Source of the DNA: JAWPMT01 sp965267435
GTDB taxonomy: Bacteria; Bacteroidota; Bacteroidia; Cytophagales; Cyclobacteriaceae
Assembly: GCA_965267435.1 (NCBI GenBank)
Contig: OZ253960.1
Coordinates: 1,488,001-1,552,000, forward strand
Direction: 5' to 3'
DNA: 64,000 nucleotides
In this document: positions 17,326-27,700 of the stretch, piece by piece
How positions within the stretch are numbered: the stretch's first letter is position 1
Layout of the letters: the number at the start of each line of letters is the position of its first letter
Translations under genes and position numbers: made by a program
Notes under the pieces: model-generated
What the model was told of the DNA's origin: nothing
Seen by the model: the letters and a program-made list of their open reading frames with translations, nothing else
Database searches by the model: none

Positions 17326-17380
17326 ACAATTCGTAGTAGTAATAGTGATATAATAAATTCTGTTGACTTAATGTCTCCTT

Positions 17381-18490
17381 TTAAAAGGCTTCGTTTACAC
17401 CAAAATAAAAGCCGCTCCCTCCCTCATCATTGAAACCGAAGTCAATGCGGAGTAGCGTATCCTGGTCTTTGACAAATTTAAATCGCAAGCCCCCTCCGTA
17501 ACTGTATTTTGCATTCTTAAACAAATTATCCGGCACATCGGCCACACCTCCCAAAGTGCTGAAGGCTGCGGCAGTGAATCGGCGGTGAAACTTCCACCGA
17601 TACTCCAATTGGGTCACGTACATTTGCTTGTCCATGAATCTGCCACGGAAATAGCCCCGACCTCGATCTCCTCCGCCGTACCAGGCCATGGCTTGCCAGG
17701 GCACATCGCCAAAAGTTGATTCGGAATATATCTGCCCAGCCAACACACTCTTGCCACCAATCGGCAGATACGTCCGTAGGTCGGCGATGAACTTATTGAA
17801 ACTTGAGGTGGCGCCCATATTCTCGCTTGAAAACCAGGTGTCCATGCCGAAATAAAATCCCTCCGTTGGTGAGGCAATTTGATTACGGCTGTCAAAGTTG
17901 AAAACGATACCCAGGCCCACAATGCGTGCCTCATCGAAGCCCAGGATATCCCCCTGATCAAGCAATCCACCTTCAGTTACTTCTGTGACGTCGTGCTGTA
18001 TGTAGTTGAAGCCGAGCCCAAACTTTAGAAGAGGAGGCAGCCGCTTAAGAAACTGCGCCCGGACATTGATTGAGGTCATGTCGTAGTCTTCCTCTGCCTC
18101 TTCATTTGTACCCTTCCCCACGCCCCAAAACTTGTTTGGAAAGATTTTGAAAGACACGTTGCCATCTATAAGGTAGTCACCACCCTTCAGATAGATCTCC
18201 GGCATAGCTTCGATCATCAATTGGTTGTTGAGCGTGTAGATCGCGCTGGCGAGCATGGTGGATATCCGGGAATCGTACCGGTCCGCCTGCTTGAGGAAGA
18301 TGAGTTGTGCACCCCCGCCAAACCCAAAGCCTGTTTCTGGTGAAGCAAAAACCACTGGTAATCCCAGCACCTTGACTTTCTTTTCCGCGCCTAGCGTATC
18401 CGTTTTGTAAATGTATGGATCTTCATCTTGACAGTAGGTTGCCTGAAAGACGAAGGATAGGACAAAGAGAGTGAATAACTTTTTCATCAA
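17381..18490 (-). CDS. Omp85/BamA-like outer membrane barrel protein
   Basis: A 369-residue protein with a signal peptide (MMKKLFTLFVLSFVFQATYCQ). The body resembles the C-terminal barrel of surface-antigen/Omp85 proteins: AGQIYSESTFGDVPWQAMAWYGG, then the GGDRGRGYFRGRFMDKQMYV block, where RGYFRGR is the VRGY/F-like loop-6 motif, and a C-terminal strand with GSGFYFGVNEAF. POTRA domains are absent, as in the short BamA/TamA-like proteins of Bacteroidota. It may insert into the outer membrane and handle lipids or phosphate. It overlaps the upstream barrel gene by 4 bp (18487-18490), so both are translated together. Confidence 0.75.
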   Translation of the reverse strand: MMKKLFTLFVLSFVFQATYCQDEDPYIYKTDTLGAEKKVKVLGLPVVFASPETGFGFGGGAQLIFLKQADRYDSRISTMLASAIYTLNNQLMIEAMPEIYLKGGDYLIDGNVSFKIFPNKFWGVGKGTNEEAEEDYDMTSINVRAQFLKRLPPLLKFGLGFNYIQHDVTEVTEGGLLDQGDILGFDEARIVGLGIVFNFDSRNQIASPTEGFYFGMDTWFSSENMGATSSFNKFIADLRTYLPIGGKSVLAGQIYSESTFGDVPWQAMAWYGGGDRGRGYFRGRFMDKQMYVTQLEYRWKFHRRFTAAAFSTLGGVADVPDNLFKNAKYSYGGGLRFKFVKDQDTLLRIDFGFNDEGGSGFYFGVNEAF

Positions 18491-19155
18491 AAGAAGAAAT
18501 CGTCAAGTAAAACATTGAACCCAAAGCGAAAAGCAATGCCACCGAAGCTCAAATCCTCATCAGTGGGGGTTGTTGACGGTTCAACTGTCTGCTTTGCTGA
18601 AATCTGAAAATTGGAAAAGGTGAATCCCAGGTCGAAGAGAATATTGTCGGTGATTGCATAAGCATAGCCGAGACCAACCTCTCCGCCGAAGCCGTCGCCT
18701 TTCAATACTTGCCTTGCTACAGAATTACCCGCCAATATTTCTGTTCGCTGAAAGAATCGGGCATACCCAAAAGTCCCTGTCACGTAGACAGATCCTTCAG
18801 GCCTATTCTTCATCAAGTAATGATAAAGGCCTGGGCCTACGAACAGCGTTTCCGATTCGCTTTCACCAAACTCGTTGCTATTGGACCTTGAGAGACTCAA
18901 CCGTAACCCCGGCAGCCACCTTCCTTTCGTCAACCTTCCATTGAAAAAATCGAGGCTGTACTGACTCGTAAAGTTCTGGGTCCCCGAGTTATTGAGTTGT
19001 GAATTGTTGGAACTGATGCTTCCCGATAAGCCAGTAAACCATCTTCCTTTCCTAAAGGGCGTTTGCAAGGTATCACTACCCGTTTCGTCTTGAGCTGTCG
19101 CTTCCCAAGCCATTGCCAGCAGCAACATCAAGCCCATTAACTTGAGTTTCTTCAT
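18487..19155 (-). CDS. Outer membrane beta-barrel protein
   Basis: A 222-residue protein with signal peptide MKKLKLMGLMLLLAMAWEAT(AQ). The mature part has the GRWFTGLSGSISSNNSQLNN start and alternating strands typical of the porin-family OMP beta-barrel, ending with FRFGFNVLLDDFFF, an aromatic-terminated last strand. No specific ligand is evident. It is the first gene of a two-gene reverse operon with the Omp85-like protein. Confidence 0.72.
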   Translation of the reverse strand: MKKLKLMGLMLLLAMAWEATAQDETGSDTLQTPFRKGRWFTGLSGSISSNNSQLNNSGTQNFTSQYSLDFFNGRLTKGRWLPGLRLSLSRSNSNEFGESESETLFVGPGLYHYLMKNRPEGSVYVTGTFGYARFFQRTEILAGNSVARQVLKGDGFGGEVGLGYAYAITDNILFDLGFTFSNFQISAKQTVEPSTTPTDEDLSFGGIAFRFGFNVLLDDFFF

Positions 19156-19197
19156 CCTTGGTTTAAACTAGGTGTTAAGATCAGGCACCAATTTCAG

Positions 19198-20208
19198 CTA
19201 TTTCCTCTCCAAAGTGATGACGCGTCCTTGTCTTAGTACGGTCAATCGTAAAGGGTCATTGGGGCCAGTGTTCACCGCAAATTCTACAATCCTGTCCAAA
19301 GTTTCTTCCTCAAGGTCAAATTTTATGTCGTTGAATGAAAGGATAATGTCTCCGCCAAGAATTAGCTTCTCACCTCCAACCTCTGCCTGGGTGTCTCCGC
19401 CTTTCAATCCGAGGATGCCCATTGGCGATAAGAAGACCACCCTTTGCGCCAACAATCCGGCGGACTGTGGCAGGTTGAAAATGGCTGCCAATTTCCCCGT
19501 CAAGGGAACCAGATCCGCCCCAGTCCACAGGACACGCTTTTCGAGCAACAACTTTGTGGCCACATTGGACGTCGCAGCGAAGCCAATGCCCTCGAAGCCT
19601 CCCGAATTGCTAAGGATATTGCTCACAATACCCATAACTTCCCCATTCACATTGAACATCGGGCCTCCTGAATTACCCTGATTGATGGCAGCATCCGTCT
19701 GGATGAAGGACATCGGCGCGAAGGGATTGTGATCATCTCCCTTCTTGAAGCCACTTACGTAGCCTGAAGAGAGGGACTGGCTTAAGCCGTAGGGTGCACC
19801 AACGATGAAAATGCGCTGACCGATTTGCAGGTTGTCAGAGTTCCCAAGGGAAACGGTCACCTGGTTCTTCCTGGGCCAGGTCAGTTGGACCAAGGCGACG
19901 TCTTGCGATTTATAAGCGGAAACCACCGTAGCGGGAATCACTTCGCCATCCTCAAATTGCACGAGTAATTGCTCGGCCACTTGTACCACATGTGCGGCTG
20001 TCATTAGGGTCGAATCCGTGATCATAAATCCCGAACCCAACCCCTCGGCGGTCACGGTCTTGGTGGTAAGGCCCTCCGACACGAGCGTTTGTTCCCGGGT
20101 GAAGATCACCACGATCGCCGGTGATACTTTTCGATAGATAGTGGACAAGTCCTGAGCATCCAGCGCACAACAACTGATCAGCACCAGGGCCGTAAGTAAG
20201 GATTTCAT
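19198..20208 (-). CDS. HtrA/DegP-like S1C serine protease with PDZ domain
   Basis: The start at 20208 gives a clean signal peptide (MKSLLTALVLISCCALDAQ); an ATG 10 codons upstream is possible. The trypsin-like triad is complete: His73 (MTAAHVV), Asp103 (SQDVALVQL) and Ser180 (INQGNSGGPMF). A C-terminal PDZ-like segment (about 240-325) includes GLLAQRVVFLSPMGILGLKG and ILGGDIILSFNDIKFD. At 336 residues with one PDZ, it fits a DegS/HhoA-type periplasmic protease for damaged or mislocalised envelope proteins. An MBL-fold hydrolase gene lies 58 bp upstream on the same strand. Confidence 0.9.
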   Translation of the reverse strand: MKSLLTALVLISCCALDAQDLSTIYRKVSPAIVVIFTREQTLVSEGLTTKTVTAEGLGSGFMITDSTLMTAAHVVQVAEQLLVQFEDGEVIPATVVSAYKSQDVALVQLTWPRKNQVTVSLGNSDNLQIGQRIFIVGAPYGLSQSLSSGYVSGFKKGDDHNPFAPMSFIQTDAAINQGNSGGPMFNVNGEVMGIVSNILSNSGGFEGIGFAATSNVATKLLLEKRVLWTGADLVPLTGKLAAIFNLPQSAGLLAQRVVFLSPMGILGLKGGDTQAEVGGEKLILGGDIILSFNDIKFDLEEETLDRIVEFAVNTGPNDPLRLTVLRQGRVITLERK

Positions 20209-20265
20209 CGACGTAAGAATTGCTCTGTATTGAACCAAATGCGAATGAGGTTGTTTCTCGAATCG

Positions 20266-21093
20266 TCAAAATTCGACCTCCACACCCTCGCGAGCAAGAT
20301 AGCAATTTGAAAACCTCTTCTGACATTGTTCTTCTACTTCGAGTAGAAAATCATCGTCATGATCCGGATCATGATGCGTCAGATACAGCTTCTTTGCGCC
20401 AGATCTTTCCGCCACTTCGATGGCTTGTTCCCAGCTGCTATGCCCCCTTTTTGGATACATTTTGAGTTCTTCTGGCGTGTATTGCGCTTCGTGGATCAAT
20501 ACATCCACGTCTCTCGCCATCTCTATGACATTGGGATCGAGTGTTTCTCCGTGGGAAATGTCCGTGCAGAAGTAAACAGACGAATCGTCTATATCTACCC
20601 GATAGCCAATAGCACCTCCGGGGTGATCATGGTGATTGATGCGAAGGCGTCCCCGATCGAAGGGGGCCTCGTGTATGTCGGCCGCGTCAATCGTCCTGAT
20701 GGATGACATTTTGTCCAGTGAGACAGGAAAATATACCTCGCCCATTTGATGGGCCAGGATGGATTTGAGATGATCCGCAGTGAAGTTTTCACCAAAGGAG
20801 TACAAGTGTATATTCCTATCAGGTTCGTAGGCGATGTCAAAAAATGGGAAACCCTGGATGTGGTCCCAGTGAAAATGCGTGAACAGGACGACAATCTCCT
20901 GATCTGGAAGCAAGTTCATCTTCATCAAATCTTTATTAAGATTTCTGATCCCAGTTCCCGCGTCAATGACCAATACTTTGTCATTGGGTTGGGATCCAAA
21001 TATGGCTACACAGGTGGTGTTGCCGCCAAACTGTTGAAAGTTGGGCTCACAAATGGGAATGGATCCTCTGGTCCCATAAAATTTCAACTTCAT
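20266..21093 (-). CDS. MBL-fold metallohydrolase (RNase Z/PhnP-like)
   Basis: A 275-residue cytoplasmic protein of the metallo-beta-lactamase superfamily. The opening MKLKFYGTRGSIPICEPNF(Q) is typical of the RNase Z/cyclic-phosphodiesterase branch. Zinc ligands are visible in HFHWDH (residues 73-78, the HxHxDH motif), in the D of YFCTDISHGE, and in the C-terminal LIHEAQY and LTHHDPDH motifs. It probably hydrolyses a phosphodiester or a cyclic nucleotide; the substrate is not defined by sequence. It lies upstream of, and on the same strand as, the HtrA-like protease, perhaps in one transcript. Confidence 0.85.
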   Translation of the reverse strand: MKLKFYGTRGSIPICEPNFQQFGGNTTCVAIFGSQPNDKVLVIDAGTGIRNLNKDLMKMNLLPDQEIVVLFTHFHWDHIQGFPFFDIAYEPDRNIHLYSFGENFTADHLKSILAHQMGEVYFPVSLDKMSSIRTIDAADIHEAPFDRGRLRINHHDHPGGAIGYRVDIDDSSVYFCTDISHGETLDPNVIEMARDVDVLIHEAQYTPEELKMYPKRGHSSWEQAIEVAERSGAKKLYLTHHDPDHDDDFLLEVEEQCQKRFSNCYLAREGVEVEF

Positions 21094-21228
21094 ATTGACG
21101 TCATTGAATTATTGCTTAGAATTGTTCCGTCATTTTAGCGAAATATAAGCAGAATCAACAACGTGTAGTAACGGAGAAAGCTGGAAGATTGCTTGCTCCT
21201 CAAAACAGTGAACTAATGAAATTACTCC

Positions 21229-23565
21229 ATGATGTCCATTAGGAGCATTTTACTGATATTATGTGCAGCAGGATCCACTTGTGCATTCAGCCAAGACGTA
21301 CGAATTGCGATATCCTCCGACTACGAACGTAGTGCCCAGGCAGACTCACTTTTCACCGCGATAGTTTCGGAGATGGACCGCACTGTCGGCGCCGCCAGAC
21401 AGATCACGCTGTTGAATGAGGGGATCAAGTACGGCAACCGTTCCATAGAGCAGGCGCTGGCCAGCTACAACGAACTCAGCCCTCAAGCAGATATCATTTT
21501 GTTGATTGGTTCTATCAGCACGGTGGGTGCCTTACAGAGAACCAGTCTTGTAAAACCAACGATAGCAGTAGGTGTGGTGGACCCGGAACTCCAGGGCCTG
21601 CCTTACATAGATGGAACATCGGGAAAAGACAATTTTAGTTACCTGTGGGCCAGTCAGGACATCTTCACCGAGTTGGAAGAGTTTCGTCGCCTGTTGGACT
21701 TTGAGCGCATGGCTCTGCTGATCAACGCCTCATCTGCGACGACCATCGACAATGAGAAAGGTCGGGAGCTTTTGGATTCTATCAAGACAGCATTTTCCAT
21801 CGAGGTTGATATCATTCCTGTGGGGAACGATCCCGCTGCTGCGGTCAATTCCATTACCGACCAAGTGGACGCTGTCTTCATTTCCGAGCTCAATGGCAAA
21901 TCGTCCGCTGATATCTCCATCATTGCCGATGCACTCAAGGAAAGGAAGCTCCCGAGTTATTCAAGCAGCCAATGGCATGTAGAGCTAGGCATACTCGCGA
22001 GTGTATCGGAAGATAATGACTTCGAGCAGGCCATTAGGCGCATGGCATTGATGGTCGATGAAGTGGTAAGAGGAGAACCACTTTCACAAATGCCTGTTGC
22101 GCTCAATTTTAAGGAGACTTACAATCTAAATATCCAGACCGCCAACGAAATTGGGCTGTCACCACCATTTGATGTCCTTTTTACTGCCAATCTGATCGAT
22201 CAGGACGGCGGCGAAAATCCGACCTATTCTGTGACCGAAATATTGGATCTCTCGCTTCAGCGAAATTTAGATGTCAAACTGGTAAACAAAGACCTGGAAT
22301 TGACCGAGCAAGATATTGCTTTGGCAAGGTCTTCAATGCTCCCGGAATTGGGTCTGTCGCTATCAGCTAGTCAGATCAACCCGGATCAAGCCAATAATTT
22401 CAATCCAGAAAGACAGACCCAGGCGCAATTGGCATTGAGCCAAGTGATATTTTCCGAGCAGGCCATCGCCTCCATACGAATCGCGAAATACCTCCGCGAG
22501 GCGCAGAACTATCAGACACAGTCGGAGATCCTCAACATCCTTCTGGATACTTACGTCCTCTATTTCAACGTGCTGGCAGCCAAGACCGATCTGATCATTC
22601 AGCGCCAAAATCTGGACAATTCCATATTGAACCTTGAGATAGCCAGAACCAAGGTGAGCACCGGGGCCTCCAGCTCGGCAGATATCTTCCGATGGGAGAG
22701 TGAGGTGGCCAATGGTCGCCAGGCTGTGGTGCAATCTGAGACCGCCGTCATCGCTGCCAAACTAGAATTGAATACGCTGCTGGCCAATGGGTTAGAAGAC
22801 AACTTCGACATTGAGGACGTGACCATCGACGGTGAAATATTTGAGAATTTGCGCAATTACGAGATTGGTAGATTGATGAAGCGTCCGAGCGACTTCGTTC
22901 GTCTGTCCAATTTTTTGGTGCAGGAGTCATTGATGGAGAATCCGAATAAGCGATCGCTGCTAGAGAATATGCGAGCGCTGGAAAGGGCACAGTTGCAAAA
23001 CCAGCGACTGCTCTACACGCCAGTAGTGGCGTTGCAGGCCCAAGGCGGCTACGTGCTTGATCGATCTGGAGCAGGGTCTACAGAAGCCAACGGCTTCGAA
23101 TTTGTTGATTACCCATGGCAATTGGGGCTCTCTCTGAGCTATCCCGTATTCCAAGGCAACAGTCGTAGGGCCAACCTGCAGCGATCGACCATCGAAGTGG
23201 AACAGATCAATTTTTCGCGAACACAGCTCGATCAAAATTTGGAGCTACTGACAAGAACGAACCTGTTAAACGCATTGAGCGCTTCTACAAACATCGAGTT
23301 CAGCCAAATAGCTGCTGACAATGCCTCCAATAACTTTGATCTTGTCCGGCGCAACTACCAACAGGGGGCTGCATCCATCACCATGCTCATTGATGCACAA
23401 AATGCGTCGCTCAATGCGCAATTGAATAATGCGTTGTCCATCTACAATTACATTGTCGCTACGTTACAAGTTGAGTTTGCCGTGGGCTTCTTTTCCATGC
23501 TAGCTCCGGAGGATCGACTTCAAGATTTTCAGGATCGCTTTGAGCAATACCTAGACAACAACTGA
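21229..23565 (+). CDS. Fusion of ABC-type substrate-binding-like domain and TolC-family outer membrane channel
   Basis: A 778-residue exported protein (signal peptide MMSIRSILLILCAAGSTCAFS(Q)). Residues about 24-325 resemble the periplasmic substrate-binding proteins of the PF04392 type (ADIILLIGSISTVGALQRTS, PTIAVGVVDPEL, VDAVFISELNGKSSADISII, LKERKLPSYSS). Residues about 345-770 form a TolC-like outer membrane factor with two helical repeats (LDLSLQRNLDVKLVNKDLEL..., STNIEFSQIAADNASNNFDLV). Such fusions are rare; TolC normally carries no ligand-binding domain. It begins a forward cluster with an RND adaptor (6 bp on), an RND pump and further genes, and so would be the outer membrane exit of that pump. 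Confidence 0.85.
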   Translation: MMSIRSILLILCAAGSTCAFSQDVRIAISSDYERSAQADSLFTAIVSEMDRTVGAARQITLLNEGIKYGNRSIEQALASYNELSPQADIILLIGSISTVGALQRTSLVKPTIAVGVVDPELQGLPYIDGTSGKDNFSYLWASQDIFTELEEFRRLLDFERMALLINASSATTIDNEKGRELLDSIKTAFSIEVDIIPVGNDPAAAVNSITDQVDAVFISELNGKSSADISIIADALKERKLPSYSSSQWHVELGILASVSEDNDFEQAIRRMALMVDEVVRGEPLSQMPVALNFKETYNLNIQTANEIGLSPPFDVLFTANLIDQDGGENPTYSVTEILDLSLQRNLDVKLVNKDLELTEQDIALARSSMLPELGLSLSASQINPDQANNFNPERQTQAQLALSQVIFSEQAIASIRIAKYLREAQNYQTQSEILNILLDTYVLYFNVLAAKTDLIIQRQNLDNSILNLEIARTKVSTGASSSADIFRWESEVANGRQAVVQSETAVIAAKLELNTLLANGLEDNFDIEDVTIDGEIFENLRNYEIGRLMKRPSDFVRLSNFLVQESLMENPNKRSLLENMRALERAQLQNQRLLYTPVVALQAQGGYVLDRSGAGSTEANGFEFVDYPWQLGLSLSYPVFQGNSRRANLQRSTIEVEQINFSRTQLDQNLELLTRTNLLNALSASTNIEFSQIAADNASNNFDLVRRNYQQGAASITMLIDAQNASLNAQLNNALSIYNYIVATLQVEFAVGFFSMLAPEDRLQDFQDRFEQYLDNN

Positions 23566-23570
23566 TACAG

Positions 23571-24695
23571 ATGAAAAAACAAGGAATAGCTGTCATGTCA
23601 TATATGCAAAATTCTCTACGGGGCGTGTTGGCACTCCTGGTAGTTCTGTTATTGATCCGCTGTAGCCAGGAACAGGCTCCTAAGGAAGAGGTGATCCGGC
23701 CCGTGAAGTACCAGGTGGCCGGGACTGCAAGCGGGGAGCGCGTTAGGACCTTTAGTGGTATTGCCAAAGCGGCCGACGAGGTAGCGCTCAGCTTTCGTGC
23801 GGGAGGCATTATCACCCAGGTAAACGTCAGTGTGGGTGACCGGGTCAGGAAAGGAGACCTCATTGCCAGACTAGACAATGTCGAAGCACTACTGTCGCTG
23901 GAAAAGTCCGTGTCAGCGCTCAATAGCGCCCAGTCAGATATGAATACCGCTAAGAACGAACTGGACCGTGTAAAGGCATTATATGAGCAAAACAGCGTAT
24001 CCCTGAGCGACTATCAGGCCACGCGAAATTCCTATCAGATCGCGCTTTCGCAATACGAATCAGCAGAGCGAAACAAGCGGATCCAGGAAACTCAGGTGAG
24101 CTACGGTTACATCTATTCACCACAAGATGGGGTCATTGCCGATACCGATGGGAGCGTGGACGAAAGTGTATCGTCCGGGCACCAGTTTGCGACGCTCAAT
24201 GCCGGAGAAGGCATGCAAATTGAAGCGGGGATACCTGAAAACCTCATCAACCAGATCGCCATGGGGATGGAGGTGAGCATCAAGTTCTCTGCTTTGGGAG
24301 ATCAGACATTGACTGGCAATGTGCTGGAAATCGCACAGATCACAGCGCAGGGGGCCGCTACTTACCCGGTAAAGGTTGACATCATAGACCCACCAGGTTC
24401 CATCAGACCAGGTATGGCTGCCGAAGTCACTTTTCGATTTGGAGGAAATCGGGAGGAAACTAGCTCCGAACTGGTCGTTCCCATCAAATCTGTGGGAGAA
24501 GATGGCGATGGAAATTTTGTTTTCGTGATTGAATCGGAGGACGGGCAAGTGGGAGTCGTCAAAAAGCGACAAGTCGCAGTTGGCTTGATCTCCATCGAAG
24601 GCTTTCAGATCACCAGTGGGCTCTCCGAGGGTGAACTGATCGCAACAGCAGGACTGGAGACGTTGCTGGACGGCCAAAAAGTTCGAATTCAGTAA
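23571..24695 (+). CDS. RND efflux periplasmic adaptor (membrane fusion protein)
   Basis: A 374-residue protein of the HlyD/AcrA type. An N-terminal hydrophobic segment ends in a lipobox-like LLIRC (the ATG at 23595 gives a shorter leader). Landmarks are the first barrel/lipoyl half VALSFRAGGIITQVNVSVGDRVRKGD, a coiled-coil hairpin (SLEKSVSALNSAQSDMNTAK ... YESAERNKRIQETQ), the second lipoyl half YGYIYSPQDGVIADTDG, and a beta-barrel with a final LSEGELIATAGLETLLDGQK. It bridges the RND pump in the inner membrane and the TolC part of 21229. Spacing on either side is 5-18 bp, so it is an operon. Confidence 0.92.
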   Translation: MKKQGIAVMSYMQNSLRGVLALLVVLLLIRCSQEQAPKEEVIRPVKYQVAGTASGERVRTFSGIAKAADEVALSFRAGGIITQVNVSVGDRVRKGDLIARLDNVEALLSLEKSVSALNSAQSDMNTAKNELDRVKALYEQNSVSLSDYQATRNSYQIALSQYESAERNKRIQETQVSYGYIYSPQDGVIADTDGSVDESVSSGHQFATLNAGEGMQIEAGIPENLINQIAMGMEVSIKFSALGDQTLTGNVLEIAQITAQGAATYPVKVDIIDPPGSIRPGMAAEVTFRFGGNREETSSELVVPIKSVGEDGDGNFVFVIESEDGQVGVVKKRQVAVGLISIEGFQITSGLSEGELIATAGLETLLDGQKVRIQ

Positions 24696-24713
24696 AACAA
24701 CCGCGTAGTACTT

Positions 24714-27700
24714 ATGAATATTACACAGTTCTCTATAGAGAAAAACCGAGTAGTTCTCAGCATTCTCGTGGTAGTGGTGTTTGCCGGACTTTCCGGGTAT
24801 CAATCCCTTCCACGGGACAGCATGCCACCGTATACCATCAGGGTGGCATCTATTGTCGCTGCCTTCCCGGGAGCAAGTCCCCAGCGAGTAGAGGAGTTGG
24901 TCACTGACAAGATAGAGAAGGTGGCTCAAGAGTTGCCTGAGCTCAAATTAGTAACAAGTACATCGCGGACGGGTCTTTCTGTGGTACAAGTCGAGTTGCG
25001 CATGCAAGTCGCTCCGGAAAAATTGCAACCTGTTTGGGATCGGCTGCGGCGCAAGTTGAATGATATACAGGGATTGCCGGAAGGTGTGCATCCTAACCTA
25101 AAGGATGATGGTCTCGGAGAGGTGTTTGGCGTTGCTCTTGGGTTGACAAGTGATGGCTTTTCCTATGCGGAAATGAAGGACTATGCAGATGACTTGCGAA
25201 ACGAATTGATCAGGCTGCAGGACGCAGCAAAAGTAGAGATCAATGGTGCACAGGAAGAGCGCGTATACGTTGCCTTTGATAACACACGATTGAAGTCTTA
25301 TGGTCTGACATCCAGTAGGCTACAGAGTATCATCAGCAGTACAAACATCTTAAATACCGGTGGTGAGATCTCAGTAGAGGACCAACGGATCATACTCGAG
25401 CCCACAGGAAACTTCAATAGCCTGGCTGAGATCAGAAGTACCTTGATACCTATTGGTGAGGGCGGCGAAGTAGTTCCCCTGGAGGACATTACGGTCGTGA
25501 CAAGAGGCTATATCAACCCACCTAAGCAGATGGTCAGGATCAATGGTAGAAGCGCCCTCTCGCTGCATGTATCCTTAAAGGAGGGCGCCAACGTGATAAA
25601 ACTCGGTGAGGACATTGACCGGGTCGTAGAGAAGTGGCAGGCGAAGTTGCCAGTCGGACTCGAGCTCTTCCGCATTTCGTCTTTGGATGGATACATCGAC
25701 TTAAAGATCGGTGACTTTGTGGGTAACCTGATCCAGGCAATTGTTATCGTACTGGCAGTGATGCTCATCTTCTTGGGATTGCGGACAGGACTCGTAATTG
25801 CGAGCCTAATCCCTTTTGTGACGATCACCACGCTCCTGGTGATGGGCATGATCGGCGTCGGCCTCAACCAGATCTCTTTGGCCGCTTTGATCATGGCGTT
25901 AGGAATGATGGTGGATAATGGTATCGTGGTGGCTGAGTCCATCATGGTAAAGGTGGAGAGCGGCGTCAGTATAAAAAAGGCTGCGATCGACTCTTGTTCG
26001 GAGCTGCTCGTTCCCTTATTGATTTCGACGTTGACCACAGCGGCGGCTTTCTTGTCCTTTTACCTCGCAGAGTCAGTCATGGGAGACATTATGGGGCCTT
26101 TGTTCGTCGTGATTGCAATTGCCTTGTTGGCCTCTTGGGTGATCTCATTGAGTATCATTACGCTACTCTGCGTCTTCTTTCTCAAGGTGAAGAAGAAAGG
26201 GGAGGGCAAACCAAGTTTCCTTGATCGAATCATCGGCACGCTAAAGAAGGGCTACAAAGAGCTGATCATGCGTGCGCTGGCCTGGAAGCGATTGGTCCTC
26301 GTCAGCATCGTTGTATTATTCATCACATCGTTGGTAGGGTTCACGCAGCTCTCTTTCCTCTTTTTTCCTGACAGTGACCGAAACATGATAACGATCGACA
26401 TCAATTTGCCGGAGGGTACCAAGATTGGCTCCACTGAGCAGTTGGTGTTGGAACTGGAGGCTTACATTTCTAGTGAACTGACAGTCAATGAGGACCGGCC
26501 TGAGGGGATTGTCGACTGGTCTGCCTTTATTGGAGAGGGACCGTCATCTTATGACTTGGGTTATACAGCCGATGAGGCGAATACCAACTACGCTCATATC
26601 CTTGTGAATACTTCCTCCTTTGAGGCCAATGCCGGGTTGGTCGAAAAACTCGATGCCTTCTGCTACGGCACTTTTCCCGACGCCAACATCAAGGTAGGGC
26701 TGCTCGGCTCCACGGGTGGAGGTGCCCCTATTGAAATTAAGGTCTCCGGAGACGATCCGGACCAACTCGCCAAGATCTCGAGTGACATCAAAGCCCAACT
26801 CTTCGCGATTAGGGGGACTAAGAATATCAAGGACGACTGGGGTCCTAAGGGCAAGAAGTTCCTTGTAGAAATTGATCAGAACAAAGCGCAAAATGCCGGG
26901 CTGAGTAATCAGGACATTGCCGTGTCCCTTCAAACGGTCCTGGATGGGTTCAAAGCGGGGGAATATCGCGAAGGGGATAAGTCTATACCCATCATCATGC
27001 TAGGCACCGATAGCCGGGAACAGACCTTGAGCTCCTTGCTTAGCCTAAACATCTATGCTCAAAACTCCGGGAAGAGCGTGCCCTTCCTGCAGGCGGCGCG
27101 GATAGTGCCACAGTGGCAATATTCGAAAATCAAGCGGCGAAATCTGGTACGGACCATCACCGTGTCAAGCCAGCTGACATCAGAAGGCAACGCCTCCGAC
27201 ATCATGACACAGATGACACCTTGGCTGGATGAACAGGCGCAGGAGTGGGGAGAGGATTACTCATATAATGTAGGCGGAGAGCAGGAAACTGCCTCGGAGA
27301 ACATGGGAGCCGTCGCAAGGTACCTCCCCCTATCAGGTTTTATCATCCTTATGTTGCTCATCGTACAGTTCAATTCGATGCGAAAGACCGTGATGGTGAT
27401 CTGTACTATTCCATTGGGAGTGATCGGTATGGTCTTGGGACTCCTGCTATTTAGAGAGCCCTTCGGCTTCATGTCATTTCTAGGCATCATCTCACTGGCG
27501 GGCATCGTCATCAACAATGCGATCGTACTCATTGACCGGATCGAGATTGAAGAAACCGAGATCAAGCGACCGATTCAGGATGCAGTCATAGCCGCCTGCC
27601 TTCAGCGCTTTCGCCCTATTCTTTTGGCAACCTTCACGACTGTACTGGGGCTGGTACCGCTCTATCTGGGTGGTGGCGCTACGTGGAGACCCATGGCCGT

